DNA of 8,047 nt from Bacteroidota bacterium (GTDB lineage: Bacteria > Bacteroidota > Ignavibacteria > UBA10030 > SZUA-254): contig SCUC01000199.1 of NCBI GenBank assembly GCA_004322375.1, forward strand, positions 1-8,047. The letters run 5' to 3'. Position numbers and translations under genes: made by a program. This document shows, in pieces, positions 1 through 6,794 of the stretch (positions within the stretch are counted from its first letter, which is position 1; every line of letters begins with the position of its first letter). The notes under the pieces are model-generated. The model worked only from the letters and a program-made list of their open reading frames with translations, was not told the origin of the DNA and ran no database searches.

Positions 1-324
1 CCGAAAGAACCTGAGCAAGAAAAGAAGCCATCGGGCGAACAGTATGAAGGGTATACCATGCAGAGCGATGCAACTATCATTGTTGATGGAAAGTATTCTC
101 CTGACGTGATTCACGCTCAACAAGGGAAGAAATTCACGATTGCCTTCGAGCGACATGATGATTCTCCATGCACTGATGAAGTTGTCTTTCAAGATTTTAA
201 GATTCGGAAAAAGCTGACGCCACATCAAACAACGCTGGTCGAGTTGCCGCCCATGAAGACCGGAGAATACAAGTTCTCCTGCGGAATGAACATGGTTCAC
301 GGCACATTAACGGTTCACAAGTGA
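1..324 (+). CDS. Cupredoxin-like domain protein, 3' end (5' truncated by window)
   Basis: The reading frame is open from base 1 to the TGA at 322-324, so this is the C-terminus of a gene that starts before the window. The ATG at 58 lies inside the domain's leading linker and is probably not the true start. The first ~15 visible residues are a charged Lys/Glu/Pro linker. They are followed by one beta-rich cupredoxin-like domain that ends in the loop C-G-M-N-M-V-H-G. An upstream Cys (codon at 169-171) and the terminal C-x-M-x-M (Cys at 280-282, Met at 286 and 292) are the likely metal ligands. The domain is clearly paralogous to the exported protein at 6795-7232, with about a third of residues identical and LTP-x-Q, C-x-M-N-M and GTL shared. 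The N-terminal part is unseen. It could be a stand-alone exported cupredoxin, or a C-terminal fusion to an RND adaptor or another membrane protein. The stop lies 7 nt before cusA, so the two are almost certainly cotranscribed. Confidence 0.8.
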   Translation, partial: PKEPEQEKKPSGEQYEGYTMQSDATIIVDGKYSPDVIHAQQGKKFTIAFERHDDSPCTDEVVFQDFKIRKKLTPHQTTLVELPPMKTGEYKFSCGMNMVHGTLTVHK

Positions 325-331
325 GGATGCT

Positions 332-3300
332 ATGATAGAAAAAATTATTGATTACTGTGCGCGCAACAAGTTCATCGTCATCCTTTTTTATCTCATCATT
401 ATTGGATGGGGAATCTGGGCAGTAGCTCACACGCCGCTTGATGCAATTCCTGATTTATCGGAAAATCAGGTCATTGTCTTCACCGAATGGATGGGGCGTT
501 CACCACAGCTCATTGAAGATCAGGTAACATTCCCGCTTGTTACCGCCCTGCAAGGCGTGCCTCAGGTAGAAGCGATTCGCGCTCAATCCATGTTCGGAAT
601 GTCCTTCATCTATATCATCTTTAATGAGCATACAGATTTATACTGGGCAAGAAGCCGCGTGCTTGAAAAGCTTTCAACGGTTCAATCTTCATTGCCTCCC
701 GGCTCGAAAATGCAGCTTGGTCCCGATGGAACCGGCGTCGGGCATGTGTTCTGGTACACAGTCGAAGGCAAGCAGGATTTAGGAACGCTTCGCGCAATTC
801 AAGATTGGTACATTAAGCTCAATCTACAGGGCGTGCAGGGCGTTGCTGAAGTTGCCTCGATTGGCGGCTACGTCAGGCAGTATCAAGTTGACGTTGATCC
901 GAATAAGATGAAAGCATTCAGCGTTGCAATTGCTGATATTCAAAATGCTGTCATGCGCTCTAACAATGACGTCGGAGGAAAAATTCTTGAAATTTCTGAT
1001 GCTGAATATTTCGTCCGCGGACAAGGATACATTCGCTCTATAAGCGACATAGAAAATATTGTTGTCGGAACGGGAGGAAATGGAGTCCCCATTTATATCA
1101 AGAATATCGGAAGAGTCCAAATGGGTCCTGATATTCGACGCGGCTCCATCGAAAAAGATGGCAAAGGACAGGTAGTCGGAGGCATTGTCGTCATGCGTTA
1201 TGGTGAAAATGCAAAGGAAATTATTGACCGTGTAAAACAACGCATCGAAGAAATTACGCCCGGGTTGCCCGAAGGCGTTGAAATCAAAACTTCGTACGAC
1301 CGGAGCGACATTATTACCGCTTCAGTCGAAACACTCAAAGGCGCGTTAATTGAAGAGGCAATCGTTGTAAGCATTGTTGTCCTGCTTTTCCTCTTGCATT
1401 TCCGCAGCGTGCTTCGTGTTATTATCGAAATTCCGGTCGCGGTGCTGATTGCCTTTATCTGCATGAAGATCTTCGGCATCACCTCCAACATTATGTCGCT
1501 GGGAGGGATAGCAATTGCTATCGGCGTCATTGTTGACGCATCTATTGTATTAGTTGAAAATGCGTACCGAAACGTCGCGAGCGCGCAGCAAGAAAAGAGC
1601 GAGCTAACGAAGGAAGATTACATCGAGATTTCAATTCGTTCTGCAAAGCAAGTCGGTCCTGCGATATTCTTCTCGGTTGCTATCATGGTGGTCTCCTTCC
1701 TTCCTGTATTTTTACTGGAAGGTCAGGAAGGAAAATTGTTCCGTCCTCTTGCATTCACGAAAACATTTGTCCTCGCGGGGTCTGCAATCATTGCGATCAC
1801 CCTTGTGCCGATGTTGATGACGATGCTGACACGGGGAAAATTCCGCAGTGAAGAAAAAAATCCGATTACAAAATTCTTAAACTGGATTTATGCTCCTGTT
1901 ATCAGGTGGGTATTAAAACATCGGACAATCACCATCATTATCAATGTTGTTGCCCTGCTGATTACTGTTCCGATGATGATGAATATCGGCTCTGAATTCA
2001 TGCCGCCCCTTGATGAGGGCAGCTTGCTCTTTATGCCGGTTACTCTGCCTTCCGCTTCCATCACGGAAATTAACCGTATTCTTCAGGTTCAGGATGCGAT
2101 TATCAAGTCTGTGCCTGAAGTATCTCATGTTCTCGGCAAAGTAGGAAAAGCTGAAACTTCAACCGACCCTGCCCCTATCAGCATGATTGAAACGATTGTT
2201 CTTCTCAAGCCAAAAAGCGAGTGGCGACCGGGAATAACCAAAAACGATATCATCTCTGAGCTTGACGCCAAGCTGCAAATACCCGGTGTGAGAAACGGAT
2301 GGACTCAGCCGATTATTAATCGTATTAACATGCTCTCGACAGGAGTCCGAACCGACCTTGGGATAAAAATATTCGGAAAGAATCTGGATACGCTCGAACA
2401 GCTCGCAATCAAGGCTGAACAAATTGTTCGCAAAGTCCCCGGGGCTGCCGACCTTTACGCTGAGCGAACCCAGGGTGGTTTCTTCGTTGATATTAAAATC
2501 AATCGCGAGACAGTCGCCCGGTATGGCATTAATATCGGCGATGTGCAAGACATCATCGAAACGGCAATCGGCGGACAAAACATTGGCGTCGTTATAGATG
2601 GACGTCAGCGCTTCCCCATCCGCGTCCGGTACGAACGTGAATGGCGCGACAACCTCGAAGCCCTTAAAAACCTTCTTGTCCCCGTCAATATTTCCTCAAA
2701 CGGAGAAATGAATACCTCTTCTATGAAAGTTAGTACTTCAAGCATGAACGGGGGGCAAAACGTCGGGATGAATGGAGGAATGGAAAAAAGGAGCAAGAGA
2801 ACATCAAATGATAACCAATCAGAAATCGGAAATCAGCAATCAGCAATCTCCACAGGTAGCTACGTTCCCCTCTCCCAATTAGCCTCCATCGAAATTGCTC
2901 CCGGTCCTCCCATGATTTCAAGTGAAAATGCTCAGCTGCGCTCTATCGTATTCTTAAATGTCCGTGGTAGAGATATGGGCGGTTTTGTTGAAGAAGCCAA
3001 AGAAGTTCTGGAAAAAGAATTGACCCTGCCCGCCGGCTATACCTTGCAGTGGAGCGGGCAATGGGAAAATCAGGTTCGCGCAAAAGCGCGTTTGCAGATG
3101 CTCATGCCAATTGTCTTCCTGATTATTTTCGTGATGCTCTACTTCGTTACGAAAGATTACACGGAGGCGTTTGTTGTCATGCTCTCCGTTCCCTTCGCCT
3201 TGATTGGTGGAGTGTATCTCATTTATTTTCTTGGATACAATTTCTCTGTCGCAGTCTGGGTCGGCTTCATAGCATTGTACGGGCTTGCGGTAGAAACAGG

Positions 3301-3670
3301 CTTGGTTATGGTCGTCTATTTACATGAATCGCTCGATAGACGCTTGCACGCCCATCAACAGGGAAAACGGGGAGAGATAACTATGTCCGATATTACAGAA
3401 GCCACAATCGAAGGCTCGGTGCTTCGTCTGCGCCCAAAAGTAATGACTGTCGGCACAAGTCTTATCGGTCTTATTCCCATCATGTGGAGTACCGGCGTTG
3501 GCGCGGATGTGATGCAGCCCCTTGCTGCCCCGATGATTGGCGGGCTTATCACTTCCACCATCCACGTGCTTGTCGTTACCCCGGTGTTATTCAGTATTAT
3601 GAAAGAACGCTCCCTGAAAAAAGGCAAGCTCGAAATGTCGAAAATTTCTGGTTGGATGAAAGAAGGATAA
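332..3670 (+). CDS. cusA: CusA/CzcA-family heavy-metal efflux RND pump, Cu(I)/Ag(I) type
   Basis: This is an inner-membrane proton-driven RND transporter of 1112 residues; the family usually has about 1040. Similarity to E. coli CusA is obvious along the whole length: PDLS near residue 42, YWARSRVLE, LGPDGTGVG, GGIAIA-x-G-x-x-VDA with proton-relay Asp402 (CusA D405), EGQEG-x-L-F-x-PLAFTKT, and RPKxMTV near the C-terminus. Met568, Met618 and Met667 match CusA M573, M623 and M672 in context and exact spacing (50 and 49). This supports Cu(I)/Ag(I) rather than Co/Zn/Cd export. The extra length is mostly residues ~786-843, a Ser/Asn/Met-rich insertion in the second periplasmic domain, probably in the docking (DC) part, where E. 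coli CusA has a linker of a few residues. The start has a GAGGA at 323-327 overlapping the stop of the preceding gene. No adaptor (cusB) or outer-membrane factor gene is complete in the window; they may lie upstream. Confidence 0.97.
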   Translation: MIEKIIDYCARNKFIVILFYLIIIGWGIWAVAHTPLDAIPDLSENQVIVFTEWMGRSPQLIEDQVTFPLVTALQGVPQVEAIRAQSMFGMSFIYIIFNEHTDLYWARSRVLEKLSTVQSSLPPGSKMQLGPDGTGVGHVFWYTVEGKQDLGTLRAIQDWYIKLNLQGVQGVAEVASIGGYVRQYQVDVDPNKMKAFSVAIADIQNAVMRSNNDVGGKILEISDAEYFVRGQGYIRSISDIENIVVGTGGNGVPIYIKNIGRVQMGPDIRRGSIEKDGKGQVVGGIVVMRYGENAKEIIDRVKQRIEEITPGLPEGVEIKTSYDRSDIITASVETLKGALIEEAIVVSIVVLLFLLHFRSVLRVIIEIPVAVLIAFICMKIFGITSNIMSLGGIAIAIGVIVDASIVLVENAYRNVASAQQEKSELTKEDYIEISIRSAKQVGPAIFFSVAIMVVSFLPVFLLEGQEGKLFRPLAFTKTFVLAGSAIIAITLVPMLMTMLTRGKFRSEEKNPITKFLNWIYAPVIRWVLKHRTITIIINVVALLITVPMMMNIGSEFMPPLDEGSLLFMPVTLPSASITEINRILQVQDAIIKSVPEVSHVLGKVGKAETSTDPAPISMIETIVLLKPKSEWRPGITKNDIISELDAKLQIPGVRNGWTQPIINRINMLSTGVRTDLGIKIFGKNLDTLEQLAIKAEQIVRKVPGAADLYAERTQGGFFVDIKINRETVARYGINIGDVQDIIETAIGGQNIGVVIDGRQRFPIRVRYEREWRDNLEALKNLLVPVNISSNGEMNTSSMKVSTSSMNGGQNVGMNGGMEKRSKRTSNDNQSEIGNQQSAISTGSYVPLSQLASIEIAPGPPMISSENAQLRSIVFLNVRGRDMGGFVEEAKEVLEKELTLPAGYTLQWSGQWENQVRAKARLQMLMPIVFLIIFVMLYFVTKDYTEAFVVMLSVPFALIGGVYLIYFLGYNFSVAVWVGFIALYGLAVETGLVMVVYLHESLDRRLHAHQQGKRGEITMSDITEATIEGSVLRLRPKVMTVGTSLIGLIPIMWSTGVGADVMQPLAAPMIGGLITSTIHVLVVTPVLFSIMKERSLKKGKLEMSKISGWMKEG
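2687..2860 (+). other. In-frame Met-rich low-complexity insertion in cusA
   Basis: This segment encodes residues ~786-843 of the pump. The flanking sequence, LLVPV before and YVPLSQLASI after, joins up well with ordinary CusA when it is removed. The first half is Ser/Asn/Gly-rich with five Met in ~32 residues (GEM, SSM, SSM, VGM, GGM). Next comes a basic patch (EKRSKR), then an Asn/Gln/Ser stretch encoded by a heptamer repeat. Periplasmic exposure is inferred from its place in the RND fold. Metal binding is a hypothesis from Met content only. Confidence 0.75.
2816..2848 (+). repeat. Degenerate heptamer tandem repeat inside cusA
   Basis: Consecutive units read CAATCAG, AAATCGG, AAATCAG, CAATCAG and a partial CAATC: about 4.7 copies of a 7-bp unit (A/C)AATC(A/G)G. 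Seven is not a multiple of three, so the repeat reads through all frames and encodes an Asn/Gln/Ser/Ile-rich peptide with no stop. It resembles short tandem heptamer repeats that are usually intergenic in other bacteria, so its place inside a conserved pump gene is unusual. Confidence 0.8.
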
Positions 3671-3674
3671 TATC

Positions 3675-3728
3675 AATGCAAAATTTAACCGCTAAAAGCG
3701 AGTCTCGCCAAAGGCGGAAATGCAAAAT
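3675..3728 (+). repeat. Direct repeat enclosing overlapping mini-palindromes
   Basis: The 10-mer AATGCAAAAT occurs at 3675-3684 and again at 3719-3728. Between the copies are CGCT-AAA-AGCG (3690-3700) and CGCC-AAA-GGCG (3706-3716), two 4-bp stems with AAA loops. A third palindrome, GCGAG-T-CTCGC (3698-3708), shares bases with both, so the structures exclude one another on one strand. No U-tract follows, so this is not a standard intrinsic terminator. It looks like a short dispersed extragenic repeat, or an mRNA processing or stability site between cusA and the YHS gene. Confidence 0.6.
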
Positions 3729-3762
3729 GAAAAAAATAAATGAAGGAGTCCACCTATGGTAA
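3676..3762 (+). CDS. Possible 28-residue basic peptide (doubtful small ORF)
   Basis: An ATG at 3676 is preceded by AAGGA at 3663-3667 with 8-nt spacing. It opens a 28-codon frame ending in TAA at 3760-3762, overlapping the first codons of the YHS gene in another frame. The product would be strongly basic (SESRQRRKCKMKK in its middle), with one Cys. Much of it is encoded by the palindromic repeat, so it may have no coding function. If translated, it could couple YHS translation to cusA. No homologue is recognised. Confidence 0.2.
   Translation: MQNLTAKSESRQRRKCKMKKINEGVHLW
3743..3748 (+). promoter_or_regulatory. Ribosome binding site of the YHS gene
   Basis: AAGGAG with 7-nt spacing to the ATG at 3756 is a near-ideal Shine-Dalgarno sequence. 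It fixes the YHS start and, with similar sites before other genes here, shows that the organism uses SD-led initiation. Confidence 0.75.
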
Positions 3763-3959
3763 AAGATCCGGTTTGTGGAATGAATATAGAGGAAGAGCAG
3801 GCTGCCGGCACGTGCAGATATCAGGGTAGAACCTACTACTTTTGCGCGCCGGGCTGCAAGCGAGAATTTGAGCAAGAACCGGAAAAATATGTTCACAAGC
3901 TCCTCAACGAAATACACGTACACAATTCAAATATTCAAACAAAGGAAAATCAACAATGA
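3756..3959 (+). CDS. YHS-domain small metal-binding protein
   Basis: This 67-residue protein is almost entirely one YHS domain (residues 2-46). It has the signature K-DPVCGM (Cys7, Met9), the AAGTCRYQGRTYYFC core, and C-x3-C at Cys30 and Cys34, followed by a F-x3-P-x-KY end. YHS domains occur in copper/silver P-type ATPases and as stand-alone proteins in heavy-metal loci, where the Cys residues are thought to bind soft metals. There is no signal peptide, so it is probably cytoplasmic and could pass or buffer Cu(I)/Ag(I). Residues 47-67 are a polar tail with two His in H-V-H. Cys20 is an extra thiol. The TGA stop overlaps the ATG of the nuclease gene (ATGA at 3956-3959), which suggests translational coupling. 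Confidence 0.92.
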   Translation: MVKDPVCGMNIEEEQAAGTCRYQGRTYYFCAPGCKREFEQEPEKYVHKLLNEIHVHNSNIQTKENQQ

Positions 3960-5926
3960 AACCTATTGCACTGTTAGTGATAACATGTTGCATCATCATC
4001 GTAGCGACAAACACGCTTCTTGCAGGAGACACACTGCGAATTTGTTCTTACAATCTGTTAAATTTTCCAGGCGGCGACGTTTCTACACGCTCAGCGTACT
4101 TTAGAACAGTCGTTCATGCTATCCAACCGGATATTTTGGTTTCCCAGGAAATGATAAGTCAATCCGGCGTAACAACTTTTTTAGATAACGTGATGAACTA
4201 TAATACGCCAAATCAGTACAGCACAATTCCGTTTCATGATGGTCCTGATACAGACAACGGAATATTTTACAAATCAACAAAAGTAACGTTTGTCAGCGCA
4301 TCATACATCCCAACTGCTTTACGAGACGTTGCTGAATATGTTCTTCATGTTAAGGGAACACAAGATACGTTAAGAATTTATTCGCTCCACTTGAAAGCAA
4401 GCTCAGGAAGCGATAACGAGCAGAAACGCCTTGCAGAAACCACCATCTTACGGAACTATCTTAACACCCTTCCTACAGGAAGCGAGTTCCTTATTGTTGG
4501 CGACTACAATATCTATCGAAGCAGCGAGCCGGCATACCAGAAACTTATAGGAAGCGAAACTGACAATGATGGTCGAACGAAAGATCCTCTCAATGCTGCT
4601 GGAGACTGGACAAATAATAGCACGTTCCGTTTCATACACACACAGTCACCCCGCGTACGTTCATTCGGCGGCGGTTCTACCGGTGGGTTGGACGACCGAT
4701 TTGATATCATGCTCACGTCCTTCTCTCTGGATGACAATCTTATCGTGCCATCGTACACGGCGTTCGGTAATGATGGGAATCATTTCAATGATTCAATCAA
4801 TCGTCTTCCCAATAATGCCGTACCTGACAGCGTGGCAAACGCGCTTCACTATGCAAGCGACCATCTTCCGGTTTTCTGCAATTTCCAGTTCCAGGGAACT
4901 GTTCAGTTGCCGCCGGAAGCCTTTACTCTTCTCTCTCCCGGCAACAGCGCTGACGATCAGCCGCTCAGCGGCGCGCTTTCATGGCAAGCATCAAACTATG
5001 CCGACAGCTACGATGTATACCTTGACCAGAACAATCCGCCAACAACTCTCGTGAGTTCCAACCAGACCGGGATATCGTTCGATTACTCTCTTTCACTCTA
5101 CTCCACGACGTACTACTGGAAAGTGATCGCGAAAAATTCAGCCGGTACCACAACTGCGGATGGCGCCCCATGGAGCTTTACTACAGTGGGAACACCACCA
5201 GCTAACTTTGTCCTCCTCGCGCCACTGGATCAGGCAGCGAATCAACCGACTGATGGGATGCTCGTTTGGAGTTCTTCGCAAAACACCACGACGTATGATG
5301 CCTACCTTGATACGATCAATCCACCTGCAGCTCTCGTCGCCTCGGATGTAATTGACACGGTATATGCCTACAGCGGGCTCAGCCCCGGACAACCATATTA
5401 CTGGAAAGTCGTAGCGAGGAACCAGAATGGCTCGACTGTTGCATCCAACGCTCCATGGGGCTTCATGGTTGAAGATGTACCCCCGGTTACCGCAACTCTG
5501 AACGTGCAAAAAGGATGGAACGTGCTCGCACTACCGCTCGCGGTATCTGATGCCAGGAAGAGTGTACTGTTTCCACAGGCGATTTCATCTGCATTTGCTT
5601 ATGTTCCGGGACCCGGCTACTCAAAGCGAGACACGTTAACCGATGGATCAGGATATTGGATAAAGTTCGATTCGGAGCAAACTGTAACCATTACCGGGAC
5701 TGTGAAATTTTTGGATACTGTGGACGTTGCTTCCGGTTGGAATCTCATCTGTTCTATGCAAGATGCCTTTCCAGTTTCTCAAATTACCTCAATTCCACCT
5801 AATCTTATTCAGTCAAACTTTTTTGGATTTGAACACGGATACACTCCGGTGGATATGCTTATAGCCGGTAAGGGCTATTGGGTCAAGAGTAATGAGGCAG
5901 GGAAAATCATTTTCTCTCAACAATAA
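3956..5926 (+). CDS. Secreted endonuclease/exonuclease/phosphatase-family enzyme with FN3-like and GWN repeats
   Basis: The protein has 656 residues. Residues 1-23 form a Sec signal peptide with probable cleavage at LLA|GD. Residues ~25-312 are an EEP (DNase I-like/exonuclease III-like) domain with a full catalytic set: Asn33 (YNLLNF), Glu65 (SQEM), His145 (SLHLKA), Asp183 and Asn185 (GDYN), Asp250 (DRFDIML), and Asp302-His303 (SDHLPV). Two FN3-like modules follow at ~319-411 and ~416-507; they share YD-x-YLD, NPP, YYWKV and APW. The C-terminus holds two tandem ~65-70 residue repeats from Gly520 and Gly594, each starting GWN and carrying a GYW-[IV]-K strand. No type IX sorting domain or C-terminal anchor is visible. 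The likely activity is metal-dependent cleavage of extracellular nucleic acid or another phosphodiester; the substrate cannot be read from sequence. AAAGGA at 3941-3946 lies 9 nt before the start. An EEP enzyme inside a copper operon is unexpected. Confidence 0.9.
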   Translation: MKPIALLVITCCIIIVATNTLLAGDTLRICSYNLLNFPGGDVSTRSAYFRTVVHAIQPDILVSQEMISQSGVTTFLDNVMNYNTPNQYSTIPFHDGPDTDNGIFYKSTKVTFVSASYIPTALRDVAEYVLHVKGTQDTLRIYSLHLKASSGSDNEQKRLAETTILRNYLNTLPTGSEFLIVGDYNIYRSSEPAYQKLIGSETDNDGRTKDPLNAAGDWTNNSTFRFIHTQSPRVRSFGGGSTGGLDDRFDIMLTSFSLDDNLIVPSYTAFGNDGNHFNDSINRLPNNAVPDSVANALHYASDHLPVFCNFQFQGTVQLPPEAFTLLSPGNSADDQPLSGALSWQASNYADSYDVYLDQNNPPTTLVSSNQTGISFDYSLSLYSTTYYWKVIAKNSAGTTTADGAPWSFTTVGTPPANFVLLAPLDQAANQPTDGMLVWSSSQNTTTYDAYLDTINPPAALVASDVIDTVYAYSGLSPGQPYYWKVVARNQNGSTVASNAPWGFMVEDVPPVTATLNVQKGWNVLALPLAVSDARKSVLFPQAISSAFAYVPGPGYSKRDTLTDGSGYWIKFDSEQTVTITGTVKFLDTVDVASGWNLICSMQDAFPVSQITSIPPNLIQSNFFGFEHGYTPVDMLIAGKGYWVKSNEAGKIIFSQQ

Positions 5927-5976
5927 CAAAGAGAACTAACTACAAATGAATTACCAGAACATTTTGGAGAATAACT

Positions 5977-6270
5977 ATGAAACGAATTGTCGTCTATGTC
6001 AATACCATGCGGGTGCATTGGCTGGTCGAAGCTTTGCAGGCAATAGGCATTAACGAAATCATGGTGAATGAATATTTCAAACAATACTCACAGGCTTCCC
6101 GGTTTCAATTTCTTTGTGAAGATTGCCTGGTGGAACGAGCCCGTGAACTCGTCCATCAAATCGGCACGTCGGGAACCGCAGCAGACCATTATTTCGGCGT
6201 GTTCGATTACGACCCGACAATTCCGAGCTTACTGCCGCTTGGACAGCAAGTAAGTCCGTTAGAAGGGTGA
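5977..6270 (+). CDS. PII-like small regulatory protein associated with metal RND pumps
   Basis: This 97-residue protein has no signal peptide and a ferredoxin-like pattern. An N-terminal strand KRIVVYVN is followed by helix MRVHWLVEALQAIG, strand INEIMVNEYF, strand RFQFLCEDC, helix LVERARELVHQIGT and a final strand DHYFGVFDYDP. This is the layout of PII/GlnB-family proteins, but the long T-loop with its uridylylated Tyr is missing and the B-loop glycines are replaced by SGTAADH. It resembles the PII-like group (PII-NG) that comparative work found next to heavy-metal RND efflux genes. It probably forms a trimer and may sense metal or a nucleotide to tune the pump. Cys47 and Cys50 (C-E-D-C), His14, His60 and His71 are candidate ligands. 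GGAGA at 5966-5970, 6 nt before the ATG, supports the start. Fold assignment is good; function is inferred from context. Confidence 0.72.
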   Translation: MKRIVVYVNTMRVHWLVEALQAIGINEIMVNEYFKQYSQASRFQFLCEDCLVERARELVHQIGTSGTAADHYFGVFDYDPTIPSLLPLGQQVSPLEG

Positions 6271-6348
6271 CTCGATACCTAATGACTTCAACCATTTTGC
6301 TATGACATCGCCAACATCAATCCTTATTAACCATTAAGGAATACATCT

Positions 6349-6738
6349 ATGAGCCATAAAAAAAATATCCCCGTAAAACGATCGGCGTCTAAGAACCCGC
6401 TGGTTGTTATTGTTATTATTATTCTTGGAGCAACTTCAATTTTCTATGCAATGTATTTATATCAACAAAGCTTGCTTCCTCAAACGTCTGAGGAATCTCA
6501 AGCGCCCGGTGAAATTAATCTTCCATTAGAATCAACCGTAAGCTCCATTGCCAAGCAATTTATATGTACTTGTGGAAAATGCGGCGAACTTTCTCTTGAC
6601 GTCTGCACCTGTCCCGAAGCTGCCAAAGAACGAGAAACGATTCGGCGCAGCTTACAGGCAGGACAAACTCCTCAGCAGGTCATTGCTTTTGTAAACGACA
6701 CGTATGGCGGGATGAAACCGGAGATTCAAAACCAATAA
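6349..6738 (+). CDS. Membrane-anchored CcmH/NrfF-like protein with clustered cysteines
   Basis: The protein has 129 residues. A short basic cytoplasmic tail precedes one transmembrane helix at ~17-40, and a Ser/Glu/Pro linker leads to an extracytoplasmic domain at ~65-122. That domain carries C-T-C-G-K-C (Cys73, 75, 78) and C-T-C-P (Cys86, 88), then a helical part with E-R-E-T-I-R-R-S-L-x-A-G-x-T-x-x-Q-V-I-A-F-V and YGG. The second half matches the CcmH/NrfF/CycL pattern of cytochrome c maturation proteins. The first half has five Cys instead of the usual C-x-x-C of an apocytochrome thiol-reductase partner. No other ccm gene is in view, so a role as a thiol-redox factor or Cu(I) chaperone is at least as likely as heme attachment. 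AAGGA at 6336-6340 supports the start. The 5' gap (6271-6348) shows no other signal. Confidence 0.6.
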   Translation: MSHKKNIPVKRSASKNPLVVIVIIILGATSIFYAMYLYQQSLLPQTSEESQAPGEINLPLESTVSSIAKQFICTCGKCGELSLDVCTCPEAAKERETIRRSLQAGQTPQQVIAFVNDTYGGMKPEIQNQ

Positions 6739-6794
6739 TTATTATATCCTAAAAAAACAATACCCATCAACTACATTTATAGAAAGGTACGACC

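Noticed and set aside
58..324. ATG at 58 as true start of the first gene
   Set aside because: The frame is open to base 1 with a plausible linker, there is no SD before 58, and no signal peptide would be present. A truncated longer protein is more likely.
824..1240. 138-codon minus-strand ORF inside cusA
   Set aside because: Shadow of cusA; no start signal or family similarity.
2159..2578. 139-codon minus-strand ORF inside cusA
   Set aside because: Lies fully within the strongly conserved cusA coding frame; no recognisable protein features.
4566..5054. 162-codon + strand ORF inside the nuclease gene
   Set aside because: Alternative frame of the EEP nuclease, whose catalytic motifs span this region in the main frame.
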